Of a stretch of 64,000 bases of DNA, positions 42,796-54,930 are shown in pieces. The notes beneath the pieces were generated by a model that saw only the letters and a program-made list of their open reading frames with translations, was not told where the DNA came from and did not search any database. This DNA comes from Antedon mediterranea (Eukaryota > Echinodermata > Crinoidea > Comatulida > Antedonidae). The position numbers were made by a program, and so were the translations under genes. Each line of letters starts with the position of its first letter. The stretch's first letter is position 1. The DNA lies in contig NC_092672.1 in the NCBI RefSeq assembly GCF_964355755.1, forward strand, positions 16,860,501 to 16,924,500, written 5' to 3'.

Positions 42796-44505
42796 TGAGC
42801 ATTTCGATAAAACTTTTCACACAAAACAGCAAAGTGTACAGAATAGCTTCAAATCGTATTTGCAGACGTTTTAGACCTTTTTGAGATTTTGGAAAAAACT
42901 TGTTACCAAAAAAACACCAAAGTGCTTAGAATAGCTTCAAATCGCATTTTGAGACATTTTAGACCCTTTTGTGATTTTCAAAAAAACTTGGTTACACAAA
43001 AACACCAAAGTGCTTAAAATAGCTTCAAATCGCATTTGGAGAAGTTTTAGACCATTTTGTGATTTTGAAAAAAACTTGTTAACATAAAAACACCAAAGTG
43101 CTTAGAATAGCTTCAAATCGCATTTTGAGACGTTTTAGACCCTTTAGTGATTTTCGAAAAAATTTGTTAACATAAAAACATACAAGTGCTTAGAATCACA
43201 TTAGAAACCGTTTTAGACCATTTTGAGCATTTCGATAAAACTTTTCACACAAAAACATCAAAGAGCACAAAATAGCTTAATATCGTATTTAAAAACGTTT
43301 TTGACCATTTTGAGCATTTCGACAAAAATTTTTAAAACAAAACAGCAAAGTGTACAGAATAGCTTCAAATCGTATTTGGAGACGTTTTAGACCTTTTTGT
43401 GATTTTCGAAAAAACTTGTTACCATAAAAACACCAAAGTGCTTAGAATAGCTTCAAATCGCATTTTGAGACGTTTTAGACCATTCTGTGATTTTCGAAAA
43501 AACTTGTTAACATAAAAACATCAAAGAGCTTAAAATCACATTAGAAACCGTTTTAGACCATTTTGAGCATTTCGATAAAACTTTTCACACAAAAACATCA
43601 AAGAGCACAAAATAGCTTAATATCGTATTTAAAAACGTTTTTGACCATTTTGAGCATTTCGATAAAACTTTTCACACAAAACAGCAAAGTGTACAGAATA
43701 GCTTCAAATCGTATTTGCAGACGTTTTAGACCTTTTTGAGATTTTGGAAAAAACTTGTTACCAAAAAAACACCAAAGTGCTTAGAATAGCTTCAAATCGC
43801 ATTTTGAGACATTTTAGACCCTTTTGTGATTTTCAAAAAAACTTGGTTACACAAAAACACCAAAGTGCTTAAAATAGCTTCAAATCGCATTTGGAGAAGT
43901 TTTAGACCATTTTGTGATTTTGAAAAAAACTTGTTAACATAAAAACACCAAAGTGCTTAGAATAGCTTCAAATCGCATTTTGAGACGTTTTAGACCCTTT
44001 AGTGATTTTCGAAAAAATTTGTTAACATAAAAACATACAAGTGCTTAGAATCACATTAGAAACCGTTTTAGACCATTTTGAGCATTTCGATAAAACTTTT
44101 CACACAAAAACATCAAAGAGCACAAAATAGCTTAATATCGTATTTAAAAACGTTTTTGACCATTTTGAGCATTTCGACAAAAATTTTTAAAACAAAACAG
44201 CAAAGTGTACAGAATAGCTTCAAATCGTATTTGGAGACGTTTTAGACCTTTTTGTGATTTTCGAAAAAACTTGTTACCATAAAAACACCAAAGTGCTTAG
44301 AATAGCTTCAAATCGCATTTTGAGACGTTTTAGACCATTCTGTGATTTTCGAAAAAACTTGTTAACATAAAAACATCAAAGAGCTTAAAATCACATTAGA
44401 AACCGTTTTAGACCATTTTGAGCATTTCGATAAAACTTTTCACACAAAAACATCAAAGAGCACAAAATAGCTTAATATCGTATTTAAAAACGTTTTTGAG
44501 AGTTT
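42796..44505 (+). repeat. 855-bp higher-order unit, two tandem copies
   Basis: The variants GATTTTGGAAAAAAC (GGAAAA at 42891 and 43746), CCCTTTAGTGATTTTC (about 43140 and 43995) and TACAAGTGC (43181 and 44036) all repeat at 855 bp. Outside the pair only a partial match is seen (the TTTTGGAAAA variant near 45106), so this is one of the youngest local duplications in the array. Confidence 0.8.
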
Positions 44506-47500
44506 TGAGCATTTCGACAAAAAATTTTCAAACAAAACAGCAAAGTGCACCGAATAACTTAAAATCGCATTTGGAGACGTTTTAGACCATTTTGTGATTT
44601 TCGAAAAAACTTGTTAACATAAAAACACCAAAGTGCTTAAAATGGCTTCAAATCGCATTTGGAGACATTTTAGACTATTTTGTGATTTTCGAAAAAACTT
44701 AAGATAAAAATATCAAAGTGCTTCAAATCACATTAGAAACCGTTTTAGACCATTTTGAGCATTTCAACAAAAAATTTTCACACAAAACAGCATAGTGTAC
44801 AGAATAGCTTCAAATCGTATTTGGAGACGTTTTAGACCTTTTTGTGATTTTCGAAAAAACTTGTTAACATAAAAACACCAAAGTGCTTAGAATAGCTTCA
44901 AATCGCATTTTGAGACGTTTTAGACCATTCTGTGATTTTCGAAAAAACTTGTTAACATAAAAACATCAAAGTGCTTCAAATCACATTAGAAACCGTTTTA
45001 GACCATTTTGAGCATTTCGACAACAAATTTTCACACAAAACAGCAAAGTGTACAGAATAGCTTCAAATCGTATTTGCAGACGTTTTAGACCTTTTTGAGA
45101 TTTTGGAAAAAACTTGTTAACATAAAAACATCAAAGTGCTTCAAATCACATTAGAAACAGTTTTAGACCATTTTGAGCATTTCGACAAAAAATGTTCACA
45201 CAAAACAGCAAAGTTTACAGAATAGCTTCAAATCGTATTTGGAGACGTTTTAGACCTTTTTGTGATTTTCGAAAAACTTGTTAACATAAAAACACCAAAG
45301 TGCTTAGAATAGCTTCAAATCGCATTTGGAGACGTTTTAGACCATTTTTTGATTTTCGAAAAAACTTGTTAACATAAAAACATCAAAGTGCTTAAAATCA
45401 CATTAGAAACCGTTTTAGACCATTTTGAGCATTTCGATAAAACTTTTCAAACAAAAACATCAAAGAGCACAAAATAGCTTAATATCGTATTTAAAAACGT
45501 TTTTGACCATTTTGAGCATTTCGACAAAAAATGTTCACACAAAACAGCAAAGTGCACAGAATAGCTTCAAATCGCATTTGGAGACGTTTTAGACCATTTT
45601 GTGATTTTCGAAAAAACTTGTTAACATAAAAACACCAAAGTGCTAAGAATAGCTTCAAATCGCATTTAGAGACATTTTAGACCATTTTGTGATTTTCGAA
45701 AAAACTTGTTAAGATAAAAACATCAAAGTGTACACAATAGCTTCAAATCGCATTTGGAGACGTTTTAGACCATTTTGTGATTTTCGAAAAAACTTGTTAA
45801 CATAAAAACACCAAAGTGCCTAGAATAGCTTCAAATCGCATTTTGAGACATTTTAGACCCTTTTGTGATTTTCGAAAAAACTTGGTTACACAAAAACACC
45901 AAAGTGCTTAAAATAGCTTCAAATCGCATTTGGAGAAGTTTTAAACCATTTTGTGATTTTCGAAAAAACTTGTTAACATAAAAACAGCAAAGTGTACATA
46001 ATAACTTCAAATCGCATTTGGAGACGTTTTAGACCATTTTGTGATTTTCGAAAAAACTTGTTAACATAAAAACACCAAAGTGCTTAGAATAGCTTCAAAT
46101 CGCATTTTGAGACATTTTAGACCATTTTGTGATTTTCGAAAAAACTTGTTAACATAAAAATTCCAAAGTGCTAAGAATAGCTTCAAATCGCATTTGGAGA
46201 CATTTTAGACCACTTTGTGATTTTCGAAAAAACTTGTTAACATAAAAACATCAAAGTGCTTAAAATCACATTAGAAACCGTTTTAGACCATTTTGAGCAT
46301 TTCGACAAAAAATTTTCACACAAAACAGCAAAGTGTACAGAATAGCTTCAAATCGTATTTGGAGACGTTTTAGACCTTTTTGTGATTTTCAAAAAAACTT
46401 GTTAACATAAAAACACCAAAGTGCTTAGAATAGCTTCAAATCGCATTTTGAGACGTTTTAGGCCATTTTTTGATTTTCGAAAAAACTTGTTACCATAAAA
46501 ACACCAAAGTGCTTAGAATAGCTTCAAATCGCATTTTGAGACGTTTTAGACCATTCTGTGATTTTCGAAAAAACTTGTTAACATAAAAACATCAAAGTGC
46601 TTAAAATCACATTAGAAACCGTTTTAGACCATTTTGAGCATTTCGATAAAACTTTTCACACAAAAACATCAAAGAGCACAAAATAGCTTAATATCGTATT
46701 TAAAAACGTTTTTGACCATTTTGAGCATTTAGACAAAAAATTTTCAAACAAAACAGCAAAGTGCACAGAATAACTTCAAATCGCATTTGGATACGTTTTA
46801 GACCATTCTGTGATTTTCGAAAAAACTTGTTAACATAAAAACATCAAAGTGCTTAAAATCACATTAGAAACCGTTTTAGACCATTTTGAGCATTTCGATA
46901 AAACTTTTCACACAAAAACATCAAAGAGCACAAAATAGCTTAATATCGTATTTAAAAACGTTTTTGACCATTTTGAGCATTTAGACAAAAAATTTTCAAA
47001 CAAAACAGCAAAGTGCACAGAATAACTTCAAATCGCATTTGGATACGTTTTAGACCATTCTGTGATTTTCGAAAAAACTTGTTAACATAAAAACATCAAA
47101 GTGCTTAAAATCACATTAGAAACCGTTTTAGACCATTTTGAGCATTTCGATAAAACTTTTCACACAAAAACATTAAAGAGCACAAAATAGCTTAATATCG
47201 TATTTAAAAACGTTTTTGACCATTTTGAGCCTTTCGACAAAAATTTTTCACACAAAACAGCAAAGTGTACAGAATAGCTTCAAATCGTATTTGGAGACGT
47301 TTTAGACCTTTTTGTGATTTTCGAAAAAACTTGTTAACATAAAAACACCAAAGTGCTTAGAATAGCTTAAAATCGCATTTGGAGACGTTTTAGACCATTT
47401 TTTGATTTTCGAAAAAACTTGTTACCATAAAAACACCAAAGTGCTTAGAATAGCTTCAAATCGCATTTTGAGACGTTTTAGACCATTCTGTGATTTTCGA

Positions 47501-50500
47501 AAAAACTTGTTAACATAAAAACATCAAAGTGCTTAAAATCACATTAGAAACCGTTTTAGACCATTTTGAGCATTTCGATAAAACTTTTCACACAAAAAAC
47601 ATCAAAGAGCACAAAATAGCTTAATATCGTATTTAAAAACGTTTTTGACCATTTTGAGCATTTCGACAAAAAATTTTCAAACAAAACAGCAAAGTGCACA
47701 GAATAACTTAAAATCGCATTTGGAGACGTTTTAGACCATTTTGTAATTTTCGAAAAAACTTGTTAACATAAAAACACCAAAGTGCTTAGAATAGCTTCAA
47801 ATCGCATTTGGAGACGTTTTAGACCATGTTGTGATTTTTGAAAAAACTTTTTAACATAAAAACACCAAAGTGCTTAGAATGGCTTCAAATCGCATTTGGA
47901 GACATTTTAGACTATTTTGTGATTTTCGAAAAAACTTAAGATAAAAATATCAAAGTGCTTCAAATCACATTAGAAACCGTTTTAGACCATTTTGAGCATT
48001 TCGACAAAAATTTTTAAAACAAAACAGCAAAGTGTACAGAATAGCTTCAAATCGTATTTGGAGACGTTTTAGACCTTTTTGTGATTTTCGAAAAAACTTG
48101 TTAACATAAAAACACCAAAGTGCTTAGAATAGCTTCAAATCGCATTTTGAGACGTTTTAGACCATTCTGTGATTTTCGAAAAAACTTGTTAACATAAAAA
48201 CATCAAAGTGCTTCAAATCACATTAGAAACCGTTTTAGACCATTTTGAGCATTTCGATAAAACTTTTAACACAAAAACATCAAAGAGCACAAAATAGCTT
48301 AATATCGTATTTAAAAACGTTTTTGACCATTTTGAGCATTTAGACAAAAAATTTTCAAACAAAACAGCAAAGTGCACAGAATAACTTCAAATCGCATTTG
48401 GAGACGTTTTAGACCATTCTGTGATTTTCGAAAAAACTTGTTAACATAAAAACATCAAAGTGCTTAAAATCACATTAGAAACCGTTTTAGACCATTTTGA
48501 GCATTTCGATAAAACTTTTCACACAAAAACATTAAAGAGCACAAAATAGCTTAATATCGTATTTAAAAACGTTTTTGACCATTTTGAGCATTTCGACAAA
48601 AATTTTTCACACAAAACAGCAAAGTGTACAGAATAGCTTCAAATCGTATTTGGAGACGTTTTAGACCTTTTTGTGATTTTCGAAAAAACTTGTTAACATA
48701 AAAACACCAAAGTGCTTAGAATAGCTTCAAATCGCATTTGGAGACGTTTTAGACCATTTTTTGATTTTCGAAAAAAACTTGTTAACATAAAAACACCAAA
48801 GTGCTTAGAATAGCTTCAAATCGCATTTTGAGACGTTTTAGACCATTCTGTGATTTTCGAAAAAACTTGTTAACATAAAAACATCAAAGTGCTTAAAATC
48901 ACATTAGAATCCGTTTTAGACCATTTTGAGCATTTCGATAAAACTTTTCAAACAAAAACATCAAAGAGCACAAAATAGCTTAATATCGTATTTAAAAACG
49001 TTTTTGACCATTTTGACCGTTTCGACAAAAAATTTTCACACAAAACAGCAAAGTGCACAGAATAACTTCAAATCGCATTTGGAGACGTTTTAGACCATTT
49101 TGTGATTTTCGAAAAAACTTGTTAACATAAAAACACCAAAGTGCTAAGAATAGCTTCAAATCGCATTTGGAGACATTTTAGACCATTTTGTGATTTTCGA
49201 AAAAACTTGTTAAGATAAAAACATCAAAGTGTACAGAATAGCTTCAAATCGCATTTGGAGACGTTATAGACCATTTTGTGATTTTCGAAAAAACTTGTTA
49301 ACATAAAAACACCAAAGTGCTTAGAATAGCTTCAAATCGCATTTTGAGACATTTTAGACCCTTTTGTGATTTTCGAAAAAACTTGTTAACATAAAAACAC
49401 CAAAGTGCTTAGAATAGCTTCAAATCGCATTTTGAGACATTTTAGACCCTTTTGTGATTTTCGAAAAAACTTGGTTACACAAAAACACCAAAGTGCTTAA
49501 AATAGCTTCAAATCGCATTTGGAGAAGTTTTAAACCATTTTGTGATTTTCGAAAAAACTTGTTAACATAAAAACATCAAAGTGTACAGAATAACTTCAAA
49601 TCGCATTTGGAGACGTTTTAGACCATTTTGTGATTTTTGAAAAAACTTGTTAACATAAAAACACCAAAGTGCTTAGAATAGCTTCAAATCGCATTTTGAG
49701 ACGTTTTAGACCATTCTGTGATTTTCGAAAAAACTTGTTAACATAAAAACATCAAAGTGCTTAAGATCACATTAGAAACCGTTTTAGACCATTTTGAGCA
49801 TTTCGATAAAACTTTTCACACAAAAACATCAAAGAGCACAAAATAGCCTAATATCGTATTAAAAAACGTTTTTGACCATTTTGAGCATTTCGAAAAAACT
49901 TGTTAACATAAAAACACCAAAGTGCTTAGAATAGCTTCAAATCGCATTTTGAGACATTTTAGACCCTTTTGTGATTTTCAAAAAAACTTGGTTACACAAA
50001 AACACCAAAGTGCTTAAAATAGCTTCAAATCGCATTTGGAGAAGTTTTAGACCATTTTGTGATTTTGAAAAAAACTTGTTAACATAAAAACACCAAAGTG
50101 CTTAGAATAGCTTCAAATCGCATTTTGAGACGTTTTAGACCCTTTTGTGATTTTCGAAAAAACTTGTTAACATAAAAACATCAAAGTGCTTAGAATCACA
50201 TTAGAAACCGTTTTAGACCATTTTGAGCATTTCGATAAAACTTTTCACACAAAAACATCAAAGAGCACAAAATAGCTTAATATCGTATTTAAAAACGTTT
50301 TTGACCATTTTGAGCATTTCGACAAAAATTTTTCACACAAAACAGCAAAGTGTACAGAATAGCTTCAAATCGTATTTGGAGACGTTTTAGACCTTTTTGT
50401 GATTTTCGAAAAAACTTGTTACCATAAAAACACCAAAGTGCTTAGAATAGCTTCAAATCGCATTTTGAGACATTTTAGACCATTTTGTGTTTTTCGAAAA

Positions 50501-52804
50501 AACTTGTTAACATAAAAACATCAAAGTGTACAGAATAGCTTAAAATCGCATTTGGAGACGTTTTAGACCATTTTGTGATTTTCGAAAAAACTTGTTAACA
50601 TAAAAACATCAAAGTGCTTAGAATAGCTTCAAATCGCATTTGGAGACGTTTTAGACCATTTTGTGATTTTCGAAAAAACTTGTTAACATAAAAACACCAA
50701 AGTGCTTAGAATAGCTTCAAATCGCATTTTGAGACATTTTAGACCCTTTTGTGATTTTCGAAAAAACTTGGTTACACAAAAACACCAAAGTGCTTAAAAT
50801 CACATTAGAAACAATTTTAGACCATTTTGAGCATTTCGATAAAACTTTTCACACAAAAGCATCAAAGAGCACAAAATAGCTTAATATCGTATTTAAAAAC
50901 GGTTTTGACCATTTTGAGCATTTCGACAAAAAAATTTCACACAAAACAGCAAAGTGTACAGACTAGCTTCAAATCGTATTTGGAGACGTTTTAGACCTTT
51001 TTGTGATTTTCGAAAAAACTTGTTAACATAAAAACACCAAAGTGCTAAGAATAGCTTCAAATCGCATTTTAGACCATTTTGTGTTTTTCGAAAAAACTTG
51101 TTACCATAAAAACACCAAAGTGCTTAAAATCACATTAGAAACCGTTTTAGACCATTTTGAGCATTTCGATAAAACTTTTCACACAAAAACATCAAAGAGC
51201 ACAAAATAGCTTAATATCGTAAAAACATCAAAGTGCTTAAAATCACATTAGAAACCGTTTTAGACCATTTTGAGCATTTCGATAAAACTTTTCACACAAA
51301 AACATCAAAGAGCACAAAATAGCTTAATATCGTATTTAAAAACGTTTTTGACCATTTTGAGCATTTCGAAAAAAAAATTTTCACACAAAACAGCAAAGTG
51401 CACAGAATAACTTCAAATCGCATTTGGAGACATTTTAGACTATTTTGTGATTTTCGAAAAAACTTGTTAACATAAAAACATCAAAGTGCTTAAAATCACA
51501 TTAGAAACCGTTTTAGACCATTTTAAGCATTTCGATAAAACTTTTCACACAAAAACATCAAAGAGCACAAAATAGCTTAATATCGTATTTAAAAACGTTT
51601 TTGACCATTTTGAGCATTTCGACAAAAAATTTTTACACAAAACAGCAAAGTGCACAGAATAACTTCAAATCGCATTTGGAGACGTTTTAGACCATTTTGT
51701 GATTTTCGAAAAAACTTGTTAACATAAAAACATCAAAGTGCTTCAAATCACATTAGAAACCGTTTTAGACCATTTTGAGCATTTCGACAAAAAATTTTCA
51801 CACAAAACAGCAAAGTGTACAGAATAGCTTCAAATCGTATTTGCAGACGTTTTAGACCTTTTTGAGATTTTCGAAAAAACTTGTTAACATAAAAACATCA
51901 AAGTGCTTCAAATCACATTAGAAACCGTTTTAGACCATTTTGAGCATTTCGATAAAACTTTTCAAACAAAAACATCAAAGAGCACAAAATAGCTTAATAT
52001 CGTATTTAAAAACGTTTTTGACCATTTTGAGCATTTCGACAAAAAATGTTCACACAAAACAGCAAAGTGCACAGAATAGCTTCAAATCGCATTTGGAGAC
52101 GTTTTAGACCATTTTGTGATTTTCGAAAAAACTTGTTAACATAAAAACACCAAAGTGCTAAGAATAGCTTCAAATCGCATTTGGAGACATTTTAGACCAT
52201 TTTGTGATTTCCGAAAAAACTTGTTAAGATAAAAACATCAAAGTGTACAGAATAGCTTCAAATCGCATTTTGAGACATTTTAGACCATTTTGTGATTTTC
52301 GAAAAAACTTGTTAAAATAAAAACATCAAAATGTACAGAATAGCTTCAAATCGCATTTGGAGACGTTTTAGACCATTTTGTGATTTTGAAAAAAACTTGT
52401 TAACATAAAAACACCAAAGAGCTTAGAATAGCTTCAAATCGCATTTTGAGACATTTTAGACCATTTTGTGTTTTTCGAAAAAACTTGTTAACATAAAAAC
52501 ATCAAAGTGTACAGAATAGCTTCAAATCGCATTTGGAGACGTTTTAGACCATTTTGTGATTTTCGAAAAAACTTGTTAACATAAAAACACCAAAGTGCTT
52601 AGAATAGCTTCAAATCGCATTTTGAGACATTTTAGACCCTTTTGTGATTTTCGAAAAAACTTGGTTACACAAAAACACCAAAGTGCTTAAAATAGCTTCA
52701 AATCGCATTTGGAGAAGTTTTAAACCATTTTGTGATTTTCGAAAAAACTTGTTAACATAAAAACATCAAAGTGTACAGAATAACTTCAAATCGCATTTGG
52801 AGAC

Positions 52805-53220
52805 ATACTAAAGATAGTGTAACTATCTTTGGTCATACCTAACACACACGTCACACACACCCACACAGCTACTACTAGAATAGACATGGGTTTAGAGACC
52901 AATAATTAGGCCTAATAGTATTAATAGAAACTATAATTTTAACACGTAATTCTATAGTAATTAATTATATTAAAAACACCATAAACTAAAGGCTGATTAT
53001 TTCGACAATCCACACAAAACGCCGCTATTCTTCTATGAAATCGCACGCCGCAACAACAGCGGAGATAGGCCTAGAATGGTACCGCACTTCTGTAATCACT
53101 TCTTGTTGCTATACGCTTGGGTGCACACGGCGGAACAAGAAAATTTAACTGATGAATTATTCAGGTTTATTTTGTGACGTTTCATGAGGGGTCCCCAACA
53201 TATGTACGAAAAAATAAATC
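52805..53220. other. Non-satellite spacer between satellites 1 and 2
   Basis: Satellite 1 stops at 52804. This stretch has no internal tandem repeat and no convincing coding potential. It holds an ACACAC-rich patch near 52840-52866, two TAGGCCTA-like words, and more GC than its flanks around 53025-53130. It is neither satellite type and may be a remnant of the sequence that separated the arrays. Confidence 0.6.
52810..52830. repeat. Inverted repeat at the edge of satellite 1
   Basis: AAAGATAG (52810-52817) and CTATCTTT (52823-52830) form a perfect 8-bp stem with a 5-base loop. The match extends outward by three more bases with one mismatch. It begins only 5 bp after the last satellite base, so it may mark a breakpoint or the end of an eroded element. 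Confidence 0.5.
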
Positions 53221-54154
53221 GCCTCCGGGGGACCATAAGAATTTTTTCGAAAAATGGCTAAAATTTTCAATTTCTAAACTTCGAAAATTATGCTATAATA
53301 TTGCCATTTATGCACTAACATCATCTGATAGAACCATAGTTACTAGTTATGTCAAAAAATAAAAGGGTCGAAATTTGGCCATTTTTCGAAAAAATTTCCT
53401 GCGGGGACCATAGGAATTTTTTTCGAAAAATGGACAAAATTTCCACTTTTTAAAATTCGAAAATTATGCTATAATATTTCCATTTATGCAACTATATTGT
53501 GCAAACATCATCTTATAGAGCCATAGTAACTAGTTATGTCAAAAAATGAAAGCGTCGCAATTTTGACATTTTTGGAAAATATTCCTGCGGGGGACAACAG
53601 GAATTTTTTCGAAAAATAACCAAAATGTCCACCTTTAAACTTCAATAATTAGCCTATAATATTGCCATTTATGCACATATATTGTGTTAACATCATCTTA
53701 TAGAGCCATAGTAACTAGTTATCATGTCAACAAATGAAAGGATCGACATTTGGTCATTTTTCGAAATTTTTCCTGCCGGGGACCACAGGAATTTTTTCAA
53801 AAAAATAACCAAAATTTCCACCTTTTAAAATTCAATAATTAGGCTCTAATATTGCCATTTATGCACATATATTGTGTTAACATCAACTTATAGAGACATA
53901 GTAACGAGTTATGTCAAAAAATAAAAGGGTCGAAATTTGGCCATTTTTGCGAAAATTTCCCTGCGGGGGACCATAGAGATTTTTTCTAAAAATTGACAAA
54001 ATTTCAAATTTCTACAATTCGAAAATTATGCTATAACATTGCAATTTATACAAATATATTGTGCTAACATCATCTTATAGAGCCATAATAACGAAATATG
54101 TCAAAAAATAAAAGGGTTGAAAGTTGGCCATTTTTCGATAATTTTCCTGCGGGG
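53221..54154 (+). repeat. Satellite 2, left block (~187-bp monomers)
   Basis: About five tandem copies of a second unit, each beginning near CCTGCGGGGGACCATAG. These words start at about 53398, 53584, 53772, 53960 and 54146, giving spacings of 186-188 bp. Conserved inner words are AATTATGCTATAATATTGCC, CATCATCTTATAGAGCC and AAAATAAAAGGGTCGAAA. Several TTCGAA sites occur per unit. The first copy is diverged. The block is cut at 54154 by the transposon. A monomer close to nucleosome-repeat length is typical of animal satellites; function is unknown. Confidence 0.93.
54151..54154. repeat. Left target-site duplication (GGGG)
   Basis: The interrupted satellite reads CCTGCGGGG here and resumes as GGGGGACCATAG after the right end of the element. 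The intact homologous copy at 62110 has five Gs. Four plus five Gs minus the original five leaves a 4-bp duplication, GGGG. Confidence 0.8.
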
Positions 54155-54183
54155 CGGCCGTTCCAAGGCAAAACCACGTAACT
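54155..54183 (+). repeat. Left terminal inverted repeat (29 bp)
   Basis: Begins CGGCCGTTCCAAGG and continues with CAAAACCACGTAACT. It matches the reverse complement of 61215-61243 except at position 15 (C here, T there). The first six bases are themselves a palindrome. Confidence 0.93.
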
Positions 54184-54358
54184 ACAAAATATGACTTTTC
54201 GAGAAAAATGGATTTAAAGTTTGGTTGTTTGCAATTCATGAACAAATTAGTGTAAGGATGCGAAATTTTGCATGATTATATATTTATAATATTTATAATT
54301 GCATACGTTTTTTTTATTAAAACGGCCAATAAAATAAGAAGTTATTAGCACTTTTAAG

Positions 54359-54377
54359 AGATACGTTGTTTTGCCTT
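54359..54377 (-). repeat. Left subterminal motif, inverted copy
   Basis: On the minus strand this reads AAGGCAAAACAACGTATCT, matching the inner part of the terminal repeat. It lies about 35 bp before the four direct copies and faces them. It is a probable transposase binding site, by analogy with other DNA transposons. Confidence 0.7.
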
Positions 54378-54412
54378 GGGATTATCGTGTATTTAGTGAA
54401 AGTAATTTCTGA

Positions 54413-54532
54413 GGCAAAACAACGTAACTGCGATCTTTCCGTGGTAAGACAACGTAACTGTGATCTTTCCGTGGCAAAACAACGTAACTGCGATCATTCC
54501 GTGGCAAAACAACGTAACTGCGATCTTTCGGT
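54413..54532 (+). repeat. Left subterminal array, 4 x 30 bp
   Basis: Four head-to-tail 30-bp units (54413, 54443, 54473, 54503), each starting GGCAAAACAACGTAACTG (second unit GGTAAGACAACGTAACTG) and ending TCTTTCCGT or a close variant. The first 17 bases resemble the inner terminal repeat, GGCAAAACCACGTAACT, with one change. An open frame across them encodes a 10-residue repeat, but this follows from the period being a multiple of three and has no other coding support. Confidence 0.9.
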
Positions 54533-54890
54533 TGAGCTGAGCAGGATAATATTTTTGTTTTGTTTTATGCAGATCTATCGATTTTTTTTTAATGAAGCTT
54601 TTTTTAGGCCTATATAATTATATTTTTCAAATGTATAGTTAATGGGTTGGAGGGGGTCACCGTACACAGTTAAACTTAAACTTTTTATCATTTTAATCCT
54701 ACAGAGTAAAAAAATTGATTTGAACAAGAAAAATATAGGGATGTATTGTATGTATTTTTTGCTAAGGTTATTAGCGTTTTATGTTAAAATGTTTTTGGGG
54801 GTAAGGGTATACCTTAATTAAAACACTAGCTAATGAATTAAAACACTAACCAATATAAATGTAATTCGTTTAAGCTTCTCAATTTAATTC
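54533..54890. other. AT-rich non-coding stretch inside the transposon
   Basis: This lies between the left subterminal array and the 3' end of the transposase gene. No gene is seen. The only structure noted is a 20-bp direct repeat, AATTAAAACACTAGCTAATG and a close copy, at 54816-54835 and 54836-54855. Confidence 0.5.
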
Positions 54891-54891
54891 A

Positions 54892-54897
54892 TTTATT
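54892..54897 (-). promoter_or_regulatory. Candidate polyadenylation signal AATAAA
   Basis: The minus strand reads AATCAATAAATG here, placing AATAAA 34 bp after the TGA stop of the transposase gene at 54931-54933. It is the first such hexamer after the stop and is well placed, but the hexamer is common in AT-rich DNA. Confidence 0.55.
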
Positions 54898-54930
54898 GAT
54901 TCCAATTGTCGTTTAAGACCTATTCACATT

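Larger units (their letters stand above)
1..52804. repeat. Satellite 1: ~88-bp tandem array, about 600 monomers
   Basis: The whole stretch is made of head-to-tail diverged copies of one AT-rich unit and contains no gene. Type A (88 bp) runs from GTGCTTAGAATAGC through TTCAAATCGCATTTGG, GTTTTAGACCATTTTGTG and TTTTCGAAAA to GTTAACATAAAAACACCAAA. Type B (~77 bp) starts GTGCTTAAAATCACATTAG and lacks about 11 bp relative to A. Type C (~87 bp) starts GAGCACAAAATAGC and has CGTTTTTGACCATTTTGAGC. The box GACCATTTTG is shared by all three and is the best conserved part. Each unit has a T-rich half followed by an A-rich half. Type A carries two perfect palindromes, TTTTCGAAAA and TGTTAACA. The array starts before the window and ends abruptly after GGAGAC at 52804. 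The period was measured from recurring words such as GCTTCAAATCGC at 229 and 317. The role is unknown; centromeric or heterochromatic satellite is an inference from size and homogeneity. Confidence 0.97.

Noticed and set aside
1-52804. CRISPR-like appearance (short repeats at regular spacing)
   Set aside because: There are no unique spacers: every part of each unit is repeated. The units are diverged satellite monomers and the context is eukaryotic.
1-52804. Mammalian-type CENP-B box in satellite 1
   Set aside because: No monomer contains the TTCG----A--CGGG pattern; only the TTCGAA core is present, in a different context.
53174-53362. 62-codon plus-strand frame at the left edge of satellite 2
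   Set aside because: It runs from the spacer into satellite 2 monomers and has no independent support.
54366-54617. 83-codon plus-strand frame with AKQRNCDLSV-type repeats
   Set aside because: The peptide repeat is simply the 30-bp subterminal DNA repeat read in one frame. There is no coding signal outside it, and the DNA motif matches the terminal inverted repeat.
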